The notes: generated by a model not told the origin, from the sequence alone. 62,074 bases of DNA from Burkholderiales bacterium (GCA_026400275.1 JAPLPK010000020.1:1-62074); one strand, 5' to 3'; numbered from the stretch's first letter, positions 1 to 10,034 are shown. Program-made: numbers and translations.

Positions 1-912
1 GCAGGCGGCGCAGCCTATGCATTCGTACTGCAAGCCCTCGCGGATATCGATGCCGGTGGGGCAGACCTGCACGCACAGCGTGCAGTCCACGCAGGAACCC
101 AGGCCCAGGGCCGCAGGGTCGGCCTTGCGCGAACGCGAACCACGGGGCTCGCCACGGGTGGTGTCGTAGCTGACGATCAGCGTGTCCTTGTCGAACATGG
201 CGCTCTGGAAGCGCGCATAAGGGCACATGTATTTGCACACCTGCTCGCGCATGAAGCCGGCGTTGCCATACGTAGCAAAGCTGTAAAACAGGCCCCAGAA
301 CACCTCCCACGAACCGAAGCTACCGCTCATAGATTCCTGCAGCAGCGCATAAGTGGGTGTGAAATACGAGACAAAGGTAAAACCGGTCCACAGGGACAGC
401 ACCAACCAGGCGGCGTGCTTAGCCGATTTGCGGGCCAGCTTGTGGGCCGACATGGGCGCACCGTCCAGCCGCATGCGGGCGGCGCGGTCGCCCTCGATAT
501 GGCGCTCGATCCACATGAAGATTTCGCTGTACACCGTCTGCGGGCAGGCAAAGCCGCACCACAGGCGCCCTGCCACGGCGGTGAACAGAAACAGGGACAA
601 GGCTGACACCACCAGCAGGCCGGTCAGGTAGATGAAATCCTGCGGGTACAGCACCAGCGAGAAGATGTAGAAGCGGCGCGCCTCCAGATCAAACAACACC
701 GCCTGGCGCTGGCCCCATTGCAGCCAGGGCAGGCCGTAGAACACCAGCTGCGTCAGCAACACCATGGCCCAGCGCCAGCGCGCAAACAGGCCCTGCACCG
801 AACGTGGGTAGATCTTCTTGCTGGCCGCGTACAGCGACACCATCACCTCATCGGCATCTGGTCCAGGCACAGGCACGATGGGGATGGTCTTGCGGGGCGC
901 GACGGTGTTCAC
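1..912 (-). CDS. ccoG: CcoG/FixG cbb3 oxidase accessory ferredoxin-like protein (3' end outside window)
   Basis: Membrane iron-sulfur protein of cbb3 oxidase biogenesis, in the family thought to act in copper reduction or handling for the oxidase. The first 304 codons are visible. Several hydrophobic segments come first, with the family motif GRLWCGFACPQTVYSE and a second pair in QVCKYMCPYARF. The 4Fe-4S motif CVDCTLCVQVCPTGIDI follows, and the frame leaves the window inside a second cluster (CIGCAAC). I chose the GTG at 912: an AGGAG overlaps the ccoP stop just upstream, and the nearby ATG reads straight into a stop. Last visible gene of the cco operon, 9 nt after ccoP. ccoH would be expected next, outside the window. 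Confidence 0.93.
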   Translation of the reverse strand, partial: MNTVAPRKTIPIVPVPGPDADEVMVSLYAASKKIYPRSVQGLFARWRWAMVLLTQLVFYGLPWLQWGQRQAVLFDLEARRFYIFSLVLYPQDFIYLTGLLVVSALSLFLFTAVAGRLWCGFACPQTVYSEIFMWIERHIEGDRAARMRLDGAPMSAHKLARKSAKHAAWLVLSLWTGFTFVSYFTPTYALLQESMSGSFGSWEVFWGLFYSFATYGNAGFMREQVCKYMCPYARFQSAMFDKDTLIVSYDTTRGEPRGSRSRKADPAALGLGSCVDCTLCVQVCPTGIDIREGLQYECIGCAAC

Positions 913-921
913 ACCATGCTC

Positions 922-1836
922 CTATTTGCTGACCACGGGCTTGTTCGACAGGCCCCAGATGTAAGCCGTCAACACATGGATCTGGGCTTCGGTCAGCTTG
1001 CCTTGCTGGGCCGGCATCTGGTTGATTTTGCCCTTGTTGACCATCTCCATGATGGCGGCCTCGCCCCAGCCGTGCAGCCAGATGTCGTCCGACAGATTCG
1101 GGGCGCCCAACGCCTGGTTGCCTGTGCCGCCGACCCCGTGGCAGGCTGCGCAGACACCGAACTTGGCCTTGCCTAGACCGGCGCGCACCGAGTCATGCGG
1201 GCTGCCCGACAGGCTCAGCACATAGTTGGCCACGTTCTTCACGTCGTCCGGTGTGCCCACGGCGGGGGCCATCACAGGCATCTGGCCGATACGGCCGTGG
1301 GTGATGGTTTCCTTGATTTTTTCTGGCGAGCCGCCGTGCAGCCAGTCGCCATCGGTCAGGTTCGGGAAGCCCTTGCTACCGCGTGCGTCCGAGCCGTGGC
1401 ACTGGGCGCAGTTGTTCATGAACAAGCGCTCGCCAATCGCCATGGCCGGCGCGCTGCCCGCCAGCTGCTCGGGCGGCAGCGCCACAAAATTGGCATACAG
1501 GGGTTGCAGTGCCGCGTCTGCGGTTTTCACTTCGTCGCTGTATTCGTTGGCCGAGGTCCAGCCCAGCTTGCCCGCAAAATTGCCCAGGCCGGGGTAGAAG
1601 GCCAGGTAGCCGATAGAGAACAGGATGGTCAAGATAAACAAGCCCACCCACCAGCGGGGCAAGGGGTTGTTCATCTCGCGCAGGTCGCCGTCCCACACAT
1701 GGCCGGTGGTGTTGTCGCTCTGGAACGGCACCTTTTTGCGGGCCGTGATCCACAGCAGCAGCAGGCAGGCGGCAATGCTGACGACCGAAATGGCCGCGAT
1801 GCATACCGACCAGAAATTGTTGGTGAAATCACTCAT
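922..1836 (-). CDS. ccoP: cbb3-type cytochrome c oxidase subunit III, dihaem cytochrome c
   Basis: Membrane-anchored dihaem c-type cytochrome that passes electrons from soluble cytochrome c or the bc1 complex to CcoO/CcoN. The 304 aa show two hydrophobic segments (about residues 8-30 and 62-84), as in the two-helix CcoP type. Haem-c sites are CAQCH at 143-147 and CAACH at 229-233, each followed by a Met-containing stretch (GQMPVM, NQMPAQ) suited to the axial ligand. Length fits the family. The start lies 12 nt after the ccoQ stop. Most likely co-transcribed with ccoNOQ under the Fnr-type box upstream of ccoN. Confidence 0.97.
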   Translation of the reverse strand: MSDFTNNFWSVCIAAISVVSIAACLLLLWITARKKVPFQSDNTTGHVWDGDLREMNNPLPRWWVGLFILTILFSIGYLAFYPGLGNFAGKLGWTSANEYSDEVKTADAALQPLYANFVALPPEQLAGSAPAMAIGERLFMNNCAQCHGSDARGSKGFPNLTDGDWLHGGSPEKIKETITHGRIGQMPVMAPAVGTPDDVKNVANYVLSLSGSPHDSVRAGLGKAKFGVCAACHGVGGTGNQALGAPNLSDDIWLHGWGEAAIMEMVNKGKINQMPAQQGKLTEAQIHVLTAYIWGLSNKPVVSK

Positions 1837-1848
1837 ACGAAATCCTCG

Positions 1849-1986
1849 TCAGTCTTGCTGGAAAGGCAGTTGTGCTGCCTCGTCAAACTGGGCTTTGTTG
1901 CGGCTGGAAAATGCCCAGACCAGAATGCCAACAAAAGTGATGAAGCTGACAACCGTGGCGGCGATGCGCAAGGTGGTGACGTCCAT
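1849..1986 (-). CDS. ccoQ: cbb3-type oxidase small subunit CcoQ (FixQ)
   Basis: 45-aa single-helix membrane protein. The translation opens MDVTTLRIAATVVSFITFVG, continues through a hydrophobic stretch ending LVWAF, and finishes with a polar tail ending QLPFQQD. Size, topology and position between ccoO and ccoP identify it as CcoQ, which in other bacteria helps stabilise the CcoNOP complex. It starts 15 nt after ccoO and stops 12 nt before ccoP. It is easily missed because it is so short. The sequence itself is poorly conserved, so the call rests largely on synteny plus the one-helix profile. Confidence 0.9.
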   Translation of the reverse strand: MDVTTLRIAATVVSFITFVGILVWAFSSRNKAQFDEAAQLPFQQD

Positions 1987-2001
1987 AGCGGGCTTTCTGT
2001 A

Positions 2002-2712
2002 TCAAGGTGCGTTAACTGGGGTAACCGGCGTGGCGGACGCTGGAGCAGCGGGCGCCGTGGCAGCGGCCTGCGCAGCCAACTGGTCGGACAGCGCACGGCC
2101 CAGCACCTGCAGGTAGGCGATCAGGGCTTCCTGTTCGGTCTTGTCTTTCACCTCGGCCGCTGCGCCGGCAATTTCGGCGTCGGTATAGGGCACGCCCACG
2201 GTGCGCAAGGCCTTCATGCGTGGCGCCACATCGGTCGTGTCCAGCAGGGCCTTTTCCAACCAAGGGTAGGCCGGCATGTTCGACTCGGGCACCACGTCAC
2301 GCGGGTTGTGCAGGTGGATGCGGTGCCATTCGTCGCTGTACTTGCCGCCCACGCGGTGCAGGTCCGGGCCGGTGCGCTTGCTGCCCCACTGGAACGGGTG
2401 GTCGTACACAAACTCGCCCGCCACGGAATAGTGGCCGTAGCGCAGTGTCTCGGCGCGGAATGGGCGGATCATCTGCGAATGGCAGCCGTAGCAGCCCTCG
2501 CGCAGATAGATGTCGCGGCCCATCAGCTGCAAGGGGGTGTAGGGCTTTAGGCCGGTGACCGGCTCGGTGGTGGACTTCTGGAAGAACAGCGGCACGATCT
2601 CCACCATGCCGCCTACGGCGACCACCAGCAGGATCAGCACGATCATCAAGAAGTTATTGGTCTCGATCTTCTCGTGCGAGAAGAAGGGCACGGGTTTGTT
2701 GTTATCAGACAT
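2002..2712 (-). CDS. ccoO: cbb3-type cytochrome c oxidase subunit II, monohaem cytochrome c
   Basis: Membrane-anchored monohaem cytochrome c of the cbb3 oxidase. The 236 aa contain an N-terminal transmembrane helix (about 20-44) and the haem-c motif CYGCH at 74-78 in [10 protein letters not shown]. The family signature [19 protein letters not shown] follows, then a Met-containing stretch ([10 protein letters not shown]) suited to the axial ligand. The C-terminus ends in a low-complexity Ala/Pro/Thr tail. The start is 12 nt downstream of the ccoN stop. Confidence 0.97.
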   Translation of the reverse strand: MSDNNKPVPFFSHEKIETNNFLMIVLILLVVAVGGMVEIVPLFFQKSTTEPVTGLKPYTPLQLMGRDIYLREGCYGCHSQMIRPFRAETLRYGHYSVAGEFVYDHPFQWGSKRTGPDLHRVGGKYSDEWHRIHLHNPRDVVPESNMPAYPWLEKALLDTTDVAPRMKALRTVGVPYTDAEIAGAAAEVKDKTEQEALIAYLQVLGRALSDQLAAQAAATAPAAPASATPVTPVNAP

Positions 2713-2724
2713 GGCTTGTATTCC

Positions 2725-4173
2725 TCAGGCGTGGGCCACCGACGTGTTGGGCACAGGCACCAGTTGCGAGCGTCCGGAGATGGCGGTCATCCACACATTC
2801 CAGGCCATGACCAGCATGCCGCCCAGGTACAGAACGCCACCGGCCACACGCACCACATAGAACGGGAAGGTGGCTTTCACGCTTTCCACAAAGGTGTAGG
2901 TCAGGGTGCCGTCGGCATTGATGGCACGCCACATCAGGCCCTGCATCACACCGGCAATCCACATGGCGGCGATGTACAGCACCACGCCGATGGTGGCCAT
3001 CCAGAAGTGCAGCTCGATGGCGGGCACACTGTGCATCTTCTTGCCGCCAAACATGCGCGGGATCAGGTAGTACAAAGAGCCCATGCTGACGAAGCCGACC
3101 CAGCCTAAAGCGCCGGAATGCACGTGGCCAATGGTCCAGTCGGTGTAGTGGCTCAAGGCGTTCACCGTCTTGATGGCCATCATCGGGCCTTCAAAGGTGC
3201 TCATGCCGTAGAAGGACAGGGACACGATCAGGAAGCGCAGGATGGGGTCGTCGCGCAGCTTGTGCCAGGCGCCCGACAAAGTCATTACGCCGTTGATCAT
3301 GCCGCCCCAGCTGGGCGCCAGCAGGATCAGCGAGAACACCATGCCCAGCGACTGGGTCCAGTCAGGCAAGGCCGTGTAGTGCAGATGGTGTGGGCCGGCC
3401 CACATGTAGGTGAAGATCAGCGCCCAGAAGTGCACGATGGACAGGCGGTACGAGTACACCGGCCGCTCGGCCTGCTTGGGGATGAAGTAGTACATCATGC
3501 CCAGGAAGCCAGCCGTCAAAAAGAAGCCCACGGCGTTGTGGCCATACCACCACTGCACCATGGCGTCCTGCACACCGGCATAGGCCGAGTAAGACTTCAT
3601 CCAGCCCGCAGGCACCTCGGCGCTGTTCACCACATGCAGCAGGGCCACGGCGATGATGAAGGCTCCGTAGAACCAGTTGGCCACGTAGATGTGGCGCACG
3701 CGCCGCCGACCCACGGTGCCAAAGAAAACGATGGCATAGGCCACCCACACCAGGGTGATGAGGATGTCGATGGGCCACTCCAGTTCAGCGTATTCCTTGC
3801 CGGTGGTGTAGCCCAGGGGCAGGCTGATGGCCGCGCCCACAATGACCGCCTGCCAGCCCCAGAAAACAAAGGACGCGAGCGGCGGGCAGAATAAGCGCAC
3901 CTGGCAGGTACGCTGCACCACGTAGAAGCTGGTTGCCATCAGTGCGCAGCCGCCAAAGGCGAAGATCACCGCATTGGTATGCAGGGGGCGAATGCGCCCG
4001 TAGCTGAGCCAGGGAATGCCATTGGTCAGGTCAGGCCAGGCCAGCTGGGATGCAATGAGCAGCCCCACCGACATGCCCACCACACCCCACACGACGGCCA
4101 TGATGGAAAACTGCCGGACAGCGGTGTCACTGTAGACCTCCGGTCCTGCGGATTGCGAATGCGTTGTTGCCAT
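2725..4173 (-). CDS. ccoN: cbb3-type cytochrome c oxidase subunit I, catalytic haem-copper subunit
   Basis: Catalytic subunit that reduces O2 to water with high affinity and pumps protons. The 482 aa are strongly hydrophobic with about 12 helices. Likely haem and CuB ligands are visible: His in [15 protein letters not shown], His in [15 protein letters not shown], the [11 protein letters not shown] stretch, and paired His in [16 protein letters not shown] lies two codons upstream, but the ATG at 4173 is preferred because GAGG sits 5 nt before it. A Fnr-type box lies about 54 nt upstream of this start (4227-4240). Confidence 0.97.
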   Translation of the reverse strand: MATTHSQSAGPEVYSDTAVRQFSIMAVVWGVVGMSVGLLIASQLAWPDLTNGIPWLSYGRIRPLHTNAVIFAFGGCALMATSFYVVQRTCQVRLFCPPLASFVFWGWQAVIVGAAISLPLGYTTGKEYAELEWPIDILITLVWVAYAIVFFGTVGRRRVRHIYVANWFYGAFIIAVALLHVVNSAEVPAGWMKSYSAYAGVQDAMVQWWYGHNAVGFFLTAGFLGMMYYFIPKQAERPVYSYRLSIVHFWALIFTYMWAGPHHLHYTALPDWTQSLGMVFSLILLAPSWGGMINGVMTLSGAWHKLRDDPILRFLIVSLSFYGMSTFEGPMMAIKTVNALSHYTDWTIGHVHSGALGWVGFVSMGSLYYLIPRMFGGKKMHSVPAIELHFWMATIGVVLYIAAMWIAGVMQGLMWRAINADGTLTYTFVESVKATFPFYVVRVAGGVLYLGGMLVMAWNVWMTAISGRSQLVPVPNTSVAHA

Positions 4174-4226
4174 GGGCACCTCTTCTGTTTATGGCAGCAG
4201 TGTCCCGGCGACAGGCCGAACACACT

Positions 4227-4240
4227 TTGATGCAAGTCAA
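4227..4240 (-). promoter_or_regulatory. Fnr/Anr-type box upstream of ccoN
   Basis: The sequence TTGATGCAAGTCAA matches the Fnr/Anr consensus TTGAT-N4-ATCAA at nine of the ten defined positions. If it sits at -41.5 as a class II site, transcription of ccoN would start near 4192, about 18 nt before the ATG. The matching -10 region (GACACT on the minus strand, 4199-4204) is weak. Fnr-family control of ccoNOQP is established in many proteobacteria, which supports the call. Confidence 0.75.
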
Positions 4241-4398
4241 TCGAGAGTCACTTAGCGCCCTTGCAACTGGCCTCCCCCCGCATCTTTCAAGAACACCGCA
4301 GAACCGGCTTTGCGAGTGGGGTTGGAGTGGCGACATGCGTTCTCGGCCCAGCGGGCCGATTCCGGGAAGTGCGCGAAGCCTGGGGGTGAACCACCCAG

Positions 4399-4536
4399 CT
4401 AGTCGTTGTGCAGAATGCGCTCGCCTTCTTGCTCCACCGACTCGAACTGGCCTTGGTAGATGGCCCACCACAGCCCGCCCAGAATGACCAGCACCAGCAC
4501 CACCGACAAGGGAATCAACAAGTACAGGATGTCCAT
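4399..4536 (-). CDS. ccoS: cbb3 oxidase assembly small membrane protein CcoS
   Basis: 45-aa protein opening MDILYLLIPLSVVLVLVILG with GGLWWAIYQGQFESVEQEGE following. This is the CcoS profile: one N-terminal helix, a Trp-Trp pair, then a short acidic tail. CcoS is needed for cofactor insertion into CcoN in the systems where it has been studied. It lies between ccoI (stop 4622) and ccoN, the usual place in a ccoIS block. The 85-nt gap from ccoI contains a palindromic repeat. Too short for routine gene calling. Confidence 0.88.
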   Translation of the reverse strand: MDILYLLIPLSVVLVLVILGGLWWAIYQGQFESVEQEGERILHND

Positions 4537-4562
4537 CAGCGCCTCGCATCTTGGTTGCTATT

Positions 4563-4610
4563 TATTCCATAGCTGCTTGCGCAGGTAATACCTGCGCCAG
4601 AGGCTTTTTT
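4563..4610. repeat. Dispersed palindromic repeat, copy 1 (ccoI-ccoS gap)
   Basis: Core GCGCAGG-TAATA-CCTGCGC at 4579-4597 is a perfect 7-bp inverted repeat with a 5-nt loop. It is flanked by ATAGCTGCTT on one side and CAGAGGC plus six T on the other. The same asymmetric layout (AGCTGC end, AGAGGC end) recurs at 7475, 9888, 37984, 39799 and 41901, and inside coding sequence at 13751 and 57141. Lying inside the cco operon, it could fold in the mRNA between ccoI and ccoS. Confidence 0.85.
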
Positions 4611-4621
4611 CATATAAATCA

Positions 4622-6901
4622 TTATTTGGACAGTCTTGCGGCGTTCAGCACCACTAGCAAGGAGCTCAGTGCCATGCCCAGGCCTGCCGCCCAGGCGGGT
4701 AGCCAACCCACCAAGGCCAGTGGCACGCACAGCGCGTTGTAGGCTGCGGCCCAGCCCAGGTTTTGCCGCACCACGCGCAGGGTGCGGCGTGCGGTGAGTA
4801 GGGCCTGCGGCAGGGCCAGCAAGGCGCCACCGGTCACCACAAAGTCCGCCTGCCGCTGCGCCAGAGGCACGGCCTGGCCAAAGGCGAAGGACACATGGGC
4901 GCCGGCCAGCACCGGCCCGTCGTTCAGCCCGTCGCCCACCATGGCCACCCGGTGGCCACTGGCCTGCAGGGCGCGCAGATGGGCCAGCTTGTCCTGCGGC
5001 GAGCAGCCCCCGTGCGCCTGCTCTATGCCCAGCTGCGTGGCCACGCGCAGGGCCGCGACTGGCTGGTCACCAGACAGCAATTCCACGCGCACGCCCGCCT
5101 GGCGCAAGGCCTGCACGGCCTGCACCGCATCCGGCCGCAGGTCTTCCGACAGGTCAAAACTGGCCAGCCAGCCCTGGGCATCGCTGAGGTGCACCTGCTG
5201 CTGCGCCGGGTCGCCTGGCGTGCCGCAAAAACGGGCCGAGCCAAAGCGCAAGGCGCCGTGGCGGCTCTGCCCACGCATGCCCAGGCCGACGGCCTCCTCT
5301 ACCTCCACTACATCGGCCGGCAGCTGCAGCCCCCGTGCCTGGGCGGCCGCCACTACCGCCCGCGCCACCGGGTGCAGAGAAGGTGCGGCCAGCGCTGCCG
5401 CCAGGGCCAGGGCCTCGTCGTCAGACAGGCCGGCGCAGGTATGGATGGCCGATACCACCATGCCGTCCTGGGTCAGCGTGCCGGTCTTGTCGAATACCAC
5501 GGTGTCCACCTGGGCCAGGTTTTCCAGCGCCTGCAGGCGGCGCACCAGCACGCCCGATTTGGCCAGCTTGCCGGCCGCCGCCAGCAGCGCCGCCGGCGTG
5601 GCCAGCGACAGCGCGCAGGGGCAGGTCACCACCAGCACCGCCACGGCCACCATCAGCGCATGGCCGGGGCCGGACGGCCACCAGAACGCGCCCGCCAGCG
5701 CAGCAGCTACCAGCACGCACCACAAGAACGGACGCGCCATGCGGTCGGCCAGCTGGGCCAGGCTCGGCTTCTGGCTGGCGGCATCGGCCATCAGCGCGAC
5801 GATCTGGGCGAAGCGGGTGTCGCTGCCCAGGCCCTCCACCTGCAACTCCACCGGGGCGCTCAGGTTGTAGCCGCCGGCCAGCACGGCGTCGCCGGGGCCA
5901 CGGCCCAGCGGGGTGGATTCGCCGGTCAGCAGGGCCTCGTCCACCTGGGTGCGGCCCAGCAACAGCTTGCCGTCCGCCGGAAAGGCCTCGCCCGGCAGCA
6001 CGCGGATGCGGTCGCCCAGCTGCACGCGCCGCACCGCCACGCGGACAAAGGCCGGCACGGCGGCGGTAGCGTCCCAGCGCTGCACGCTGTCGGGCAGGCG
6101 GCTGATCAGCGCCTCCAGCGCACCAGCGGTGCGGTCGCGCAGGCGCAGCTCCAGCCAGCGGCCGGTGAGCAGAAAGAAGACGAACATGGTGAGCGAGTCG
6201 AAATACACCTCGCGGCCCAGCGGCCCGGTAGGGTCAAAAGTGCCGGCGGTACTGACCGCAAACGCCACCGCCATGCCCAGCGCGGCCGGCAGGTCCATGC
6301 TGGCGCGGCGGTGCCACAGGTCCCGCCAGGCGGCGCTGAAGAACGGCCCGCAGGAGAACACCATCACCGGCAGGGTCAGCACCCAGGAGGCCCAGCGCAG
6401 CAGCTGCGCCATGTCGGGTGTCAGCTCGCCAGGCCCGGCCACATAGGCGGGCATGGCGTACATCATCACCTGCAGCATGCAAAAACCGGCCACCAGCCAG
6501 CGCCACAGGGCGCGCCGCTGGGTCTGCTGGCGCAAGGCCCGCTCGGTGGCGTCCAGCGCCGGCACGGCGCGGTAGCCCGCACGCTGCACGGCGGCCAGCC
6601 ACTGGGAGGGCCGACCGACATCGTCCAGCCACACCACGCGTGCGCGATGGGATGCCGCCCCCACCTCGACCTGCACCACGCCGGGCAGCTTGCGCAGCGC
6701 ATCCTCCACCGATATGGCGCAGGCAGCGCAGCGCATGCCCTCCACCAGCAGCTGCGATTCCTGGCAGTGGGGCCACTGCGTGGAAGGCCGGCTGAAGGCT
6801 GCCCATTCAGATGGTTCGTCCAGCCACGCGGTCTGCTCTGCCTGCGCAGCAGGCGTGGGCAAGGACAGGGGCGGCGGGGCAATCTCAAGGCTGGCAGGCA
6901 T
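4622..6901 (-). CDS. ccoI: Copper-translocating P1B-type ATPase CcoI/FixI
   Basis: Inner-membrane P-type ATPase that exports Cu(I) for assembly of the CuB site of cbb3 oxidase. 759 aa. An N-terminal metal-binding domain has CAAC at residues 58-61 (GMRCAACAISVEDAL). The transmembrane CPC motif (VTCPCALSLATPAAL), the phosphorylation motif DKTGTLTQDG, the TGES actuator motif and the hinge GDGLNDGPVLAGAHVS all follow in order. It heads the ccoI-ccoS-ccoN block and points away from uspA. A Fnr-type box lies 35 nt upstream of its start, but at a spacing that suits uspA better. Confidence 0.95.
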   Translation of the reverse strand: MPASLEIAPPPLSLPTPAAQAEQTAWLDEPSEWAAFSRPSTQWPHCQESQLLVEGMRCAACAISVEDALRKLPGVVQVEVGAASHRARVVWLDDVGRPSQWLAAVQRAGYRAVPALDATERALRQQTQRRALWRWLVAGFCMLQVMMYAMPAYVAGPGELTPDMAQLLRWASWVLTLPVMVFSCGPFFSAAWRDLWHRRASMDLPAALGMAVAFAVSTAGTFDPTGPLGREVYFDSLTMFVFFLLTGRWLELRLRDRTAGALEALISRLPDSVQRWDATAAVPAFVRVAVRRVQLGDRIRVLPGEAFPADGKLLLGRTQVDEALLTGESTPLGRGPGDAVLAGGYNLSAPVELQVEGLGSDTRFAQIVALMADAASQKPSLAQLADRMARPFLWCVLVAAALAGAFWWPSGPGHALMVAVAVLVVTCPCALSLATPAALLAAAGKLAKSGVLVRRLQALENLAQVDTVVFDKTGTLTQDGMVVSAIHTCAGLSDDEALALAAALAAPSLHPVARAVVAAAQARGLQLPADVVEVEEAVGLGMRGQSRHGALRFGSARFCGTPGDPAQQQVHLSDAQGWLASFDLSEDLRPDAVQAVQALRQAGVRVELLSGDQPVAALRVATQLGIEQAHGGCSPQDKLAHLRALQASGHRVAMVGDGLNDGPVLAGAHVSFAFGQAVPLAQRQADFVVTGGALLALPQALLTARRTLRVVRQNLGWAAAYNALCVPLALVGWLPAWAAGLGMALSSLLVVLNAARLSK

Positions 6902-6935
6902 GCAGCGAGACTAGCGCCGTAGGACGACACCGCGT

Positions 6936-6949
6936 TTGACCTATATCAA
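6936..6949. promoter_or_regulatory. Fnr/Anr-type box between ccoI and uspA
   Basis: TTGACCTATATCAA matches TTGAT-N4-ATCAA with one difference. Its centre (6942.5) lies 41.5 bp from a start point at 6984, and a -10 hexamer TATGCT sits at 6973-6978. That is ideal class II geometry for the plus-strand uspA, giving a 22-nt leader. For ccoI the same distance would fall on the start codon itself, so control of ccoI from this site is less certain. The site was read by eye; strand-specific start sites are not known. Confidence 0.8.
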
Positions 6950-7005
6950 CACCTGGGTCCACACAGAAGACTTATGCTGAACCTATTCCACTACCGGAGA
7001 ACACC

Positions 7006-7443
7006 ATGTACCGCTGCATTCTTGTCGCAACCGATGGGTCTGAACTGTCCCAGCAGGCCGTTACCAGCGGCATTGAGCTTGCCAAGCTGACCGGGGCCGC
7101 GTTGGTCATCGCCAAGGTCGTGCCGACCTATGCGCGCACCTATTTCGAGGGCTCCATCCCGGTCAGCCTGGACGAAAGCGCCCGCATCGAACAGCAATGG
7201 GCCGACGAAGCCCAGAGCGTGGTGGACGCCGCCAAAGCCCAGGCCGATGGTGTCAACGCCAAGGCCGTGGTGGTGCGCTCCGACCTGGTGGCCGAGGGCC
7301 TGATCGCCGCCGCCACCGAGCACAAGGCCGACCTGATCGTGATGGCATCGCATGGCCGGCGTGGTCTGAAACGCCTGCTGCTGGGCAGCGAAACCCAGCA
7401 GGTGCTGACGCACTCGCACACCCCGGTGTTGATTTTGCGTTGA
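7006..7443 (+). CDS. Universal stress protein UspA family
   Basis: Single-domain cytoplasmic universal stress protein, 145 aa, the usual length. It starts [19 protein letters not shown], a typical Usp opening. The ATP-binding signature is complete near the C-terminus: [18 protein letters not shown] followed by HTPVLIL. It is divergent from ccoI and has a well-placed Fnr-type box and -10 element upstream, so induction at low oxygen is likely. Some Usp proteins in related bacteria are known members of Anr/Fnr regulons. The exact role is unknown. Confidence 0.93.
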   Translation: MYRCILVATDGSELSQQAVTSGIELAKLTGAALVIAKVVPTYARTYFEGSIPVSLDESARIEQQWADEAQSVVDAAKAQADGVNAKAVVVRSDLVAEGLIAAATEHKADLIVMASHGRRGLKRLLLGSETQQVLTHSHTPVLILR

Positions 7444-7474
7444 AGAATCTGCGTTGAAAATTACGCATTAAATC

Positions 7475-7516
7475 GGCCTCTGGCGCAGGCATTACCTGCG
7501 CCAGCAGCTACTAAAG
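7475..7516. repeat. Dispersed palindromic repeat, copy 2 (after uspA)
   Basis: Perfect 10-bp stem CTGGCGCAGG (7480-7489) and CCTGCGCCAG (7495-7504) around a CATTA loop. It is flanked by GGC on the left and CAGCTACTAAA on the right, so the orientation is opposite to copy 1. It lies 31 nt after the uspA stop and could act as a 3' stabilising hairpin; there is no clean T tract. Apart from this repeat, the 7444-7616 stretch shows no gene. Confidence 0.85.
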
Positions 7517-7616
7517 ATATAGCAGACCCGAGCCCAGGGCAATCGTGGTGGCCAGGTGCGCCGTGCACCAGATGCGGCGACACTGAGGCCTTGTTGTGCT
7601 CTCAAAGGCTGATGCC

Positions 7617-8003
7617 ATGGCTTTAGGCTGGTTCTCGCTGCTCAAAACCGTACCCTGGTCCGACGTAATCGCCACTGCGCCGGTGGTGGCCGACGGCGCC
7701 AAGCGGCTGTGGAAAGCCGTCTCCAAGAAACCGGTGACGGCCCCCGCCCCGGCCTCGGTGGTACTGGCTACCGAGGGCGACATCCTGAGCCAGCTGCAAG
7801 CCCGCATAGCCACCCTGGAAGCCACCACTGCCGAGCTGCATGCGCAGATGCAGGACTCCACCGAGCTGATCCAGGCCCTGGCCACCCAAAATACAGAGCT
7901 GGTGCAGCGCGTAGAGGCCAACCGGGTGCGGCTGCGCTGGGTCAGCGCCGGGTTGGTGCTGTTGGCACTGGTGTTTGCCTACACCCTGAAGACGGGTATC
8001 TAA
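7617..8003 (+). CDS. Hypothetical tail-anchored coiled-coil membrane protein
   Basis: Unrecognised protein, 128 aa from the ATG at 7617 (AAAGG 8 nt upstream); a GTG 21 nt earlier is in frame but less likely. The N-terminal half has an aromatic stretch (GWFSLLKTVPWSDV) and a Pro/Lys-rich linker. Residues about 50-95 form a heptad-like coiled coil (SQLQARIATLEATTAELHAQ and onward). The C-terminus is a single transmembrane helix (WVSAGLVLLALVFAYTL), suggesting a tail-anchored inner-membrane protein. No function can be assigned. The VOC gene follows after 15 nt. Confidence 0.75.
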   Translation: MALGWFSLLKTVPWSDVIATAPVVADGAKRLWKAVSKKPVTAPAPASVVLATEGDILSQLQARIATLEATTAELHAQMQDSTELIQALATQNTELVQRVEANRVRLRWVSAGLVLLALVFAYTLKTGI

Positions 8004-8018
8004 CCCCAAGGAGTCCCC

Positions 8019-8414
8019 ATGTACATTCCACCCGGCTTCAGCACGGTCACGCCCTACTTCTTTGTGCGCAACGCTGATATGTTTGTGGACTTCCTGGTCG
8101 ACGGGCTGGGCGGCAGCGAAACCTGCCGCACACTGCGGCCCGACGGCTACATCGCCAATGTGCAGGTGCAAATCGGCGACTCAACGGTGATGGTCAGTGA
8201 GGCCAGCGACCACTACCCGCCGATGGCTGCGGCCTACTACCTGTATGTGGAGGACGCCGACGCAGCCATGGCGCGGGCGCTGCAGCATGGCGCTGTGCTG
8301 CAGATGCTGGTGGCCGACATGCCCTACGGCGACCGCCAGGGCGGAGTGCGCGACCCGCACGGCAACATCTGGTGGATTTCCCAGCGCACCGTGCAGGCGC
8401 CCTATTCGCCGTAA
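8019..8414 (+). CDS. VOC (glyoxalase/bleomycin-resistance fold) family protein
   Basis: 131 aa, one vicinal-oxygen-chelate domain of the PhnB-like type. It opens GFSTVTPYFFVRNADMFVDF and carries YYLYVEDADAAMARALQHGA and the ending GGVRDPHGNIWWISQR, typical of the family's two beta-alpha-beta-beta-beta modules. Substrate is unknown; such proteins include lyases, dioxygenases and resistance proteins. A strong AAGGAG precedes the ATG. The spacing suggests co-transcription with the small membrane protein upstream. It converges on argG with 16 nt between stops. Confidence 0.85.
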   Translation: MYIPPGFSTVTPYFFVRNADMFVDFLVDGLGGSETCRTLRPDGYIANVQVQIGDSTVMVSEASDHYPPMAAAYYLYVEDADAAMARALQHGAVLQMLVADMPYGDRQGGVRDPHGNIWWISQRTVQAPYSP

Positions 8415-8430
8415 AACGCCGTAGACAGTT

Positions 8431-9810
<1,380 letters not shown>

Positions 9811-9821
9811 TTAAATGACGC

Positions 9822-9834
9822 GGGGGATTCCCCC
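9822..9834. promoter_or_regulatory. Short palindrome upstream of argG
   Basis: GGGGGA-T-TCCCCC is a perfect 6-bp inverted repeat 45-57 nt upstream of the argG start. It could be an operator or a leader hairpin. It does not resemble an ARG box, and no bound regulator can be named. Confidence 0.3.
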
Positions 9835-9887
9835 TGGCCAAACTACGTGCTGGCGGCCCGGCAGCAAGCATGAAGCACTACATTTTT

Positions 9888-9928
9888 TGTAGCTGCCTGC
9901 GCAGGTAAATAGATCGCCAGAGGCTAAT
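9888..9928. repeat. Dispersed palindromic repeat, copy 3 (degenerate)
   Basis: TGTAGCTGCCTGCGCAGGTA is followed by AATAGATCGCCAGAGGC, so both family ends (AGCTGC and AGAGGC) are kept. The right half of the palindrome has decayed: TACCTGCGCCAG has become AATAGATCGCCAG. It lies between the divergent argG and 10035 genes. Confidence 0.75.
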
Positions 9929-10034
9929 TTACCCAACAAACCCGGCTATCTGCCGGCTATGTGCGCTGAAGTACAGACCCGGTACCGCTGGGCGGCCACC
10001 ATCACACCACGCACCCACACACCAAGGACCCGCC

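Noticed and set aside
1195-2550. Long plus-strand reading frame antisense to ccoP, ccoQ and ccoO
   Set aside because: The minus-strand frames encode clear cytochrome subunits with haem motifs. The antisense translation is His/Gly/Gln-rich without domain character, as expected from high GC content.
4895-6922. 675-codon plus-strand frame antisense to ccoI
   Set aside because: ccoI is an intact P-type ATPase gene with all motifs. The antisense product is low complexity and Arg/Gln/His-rich.
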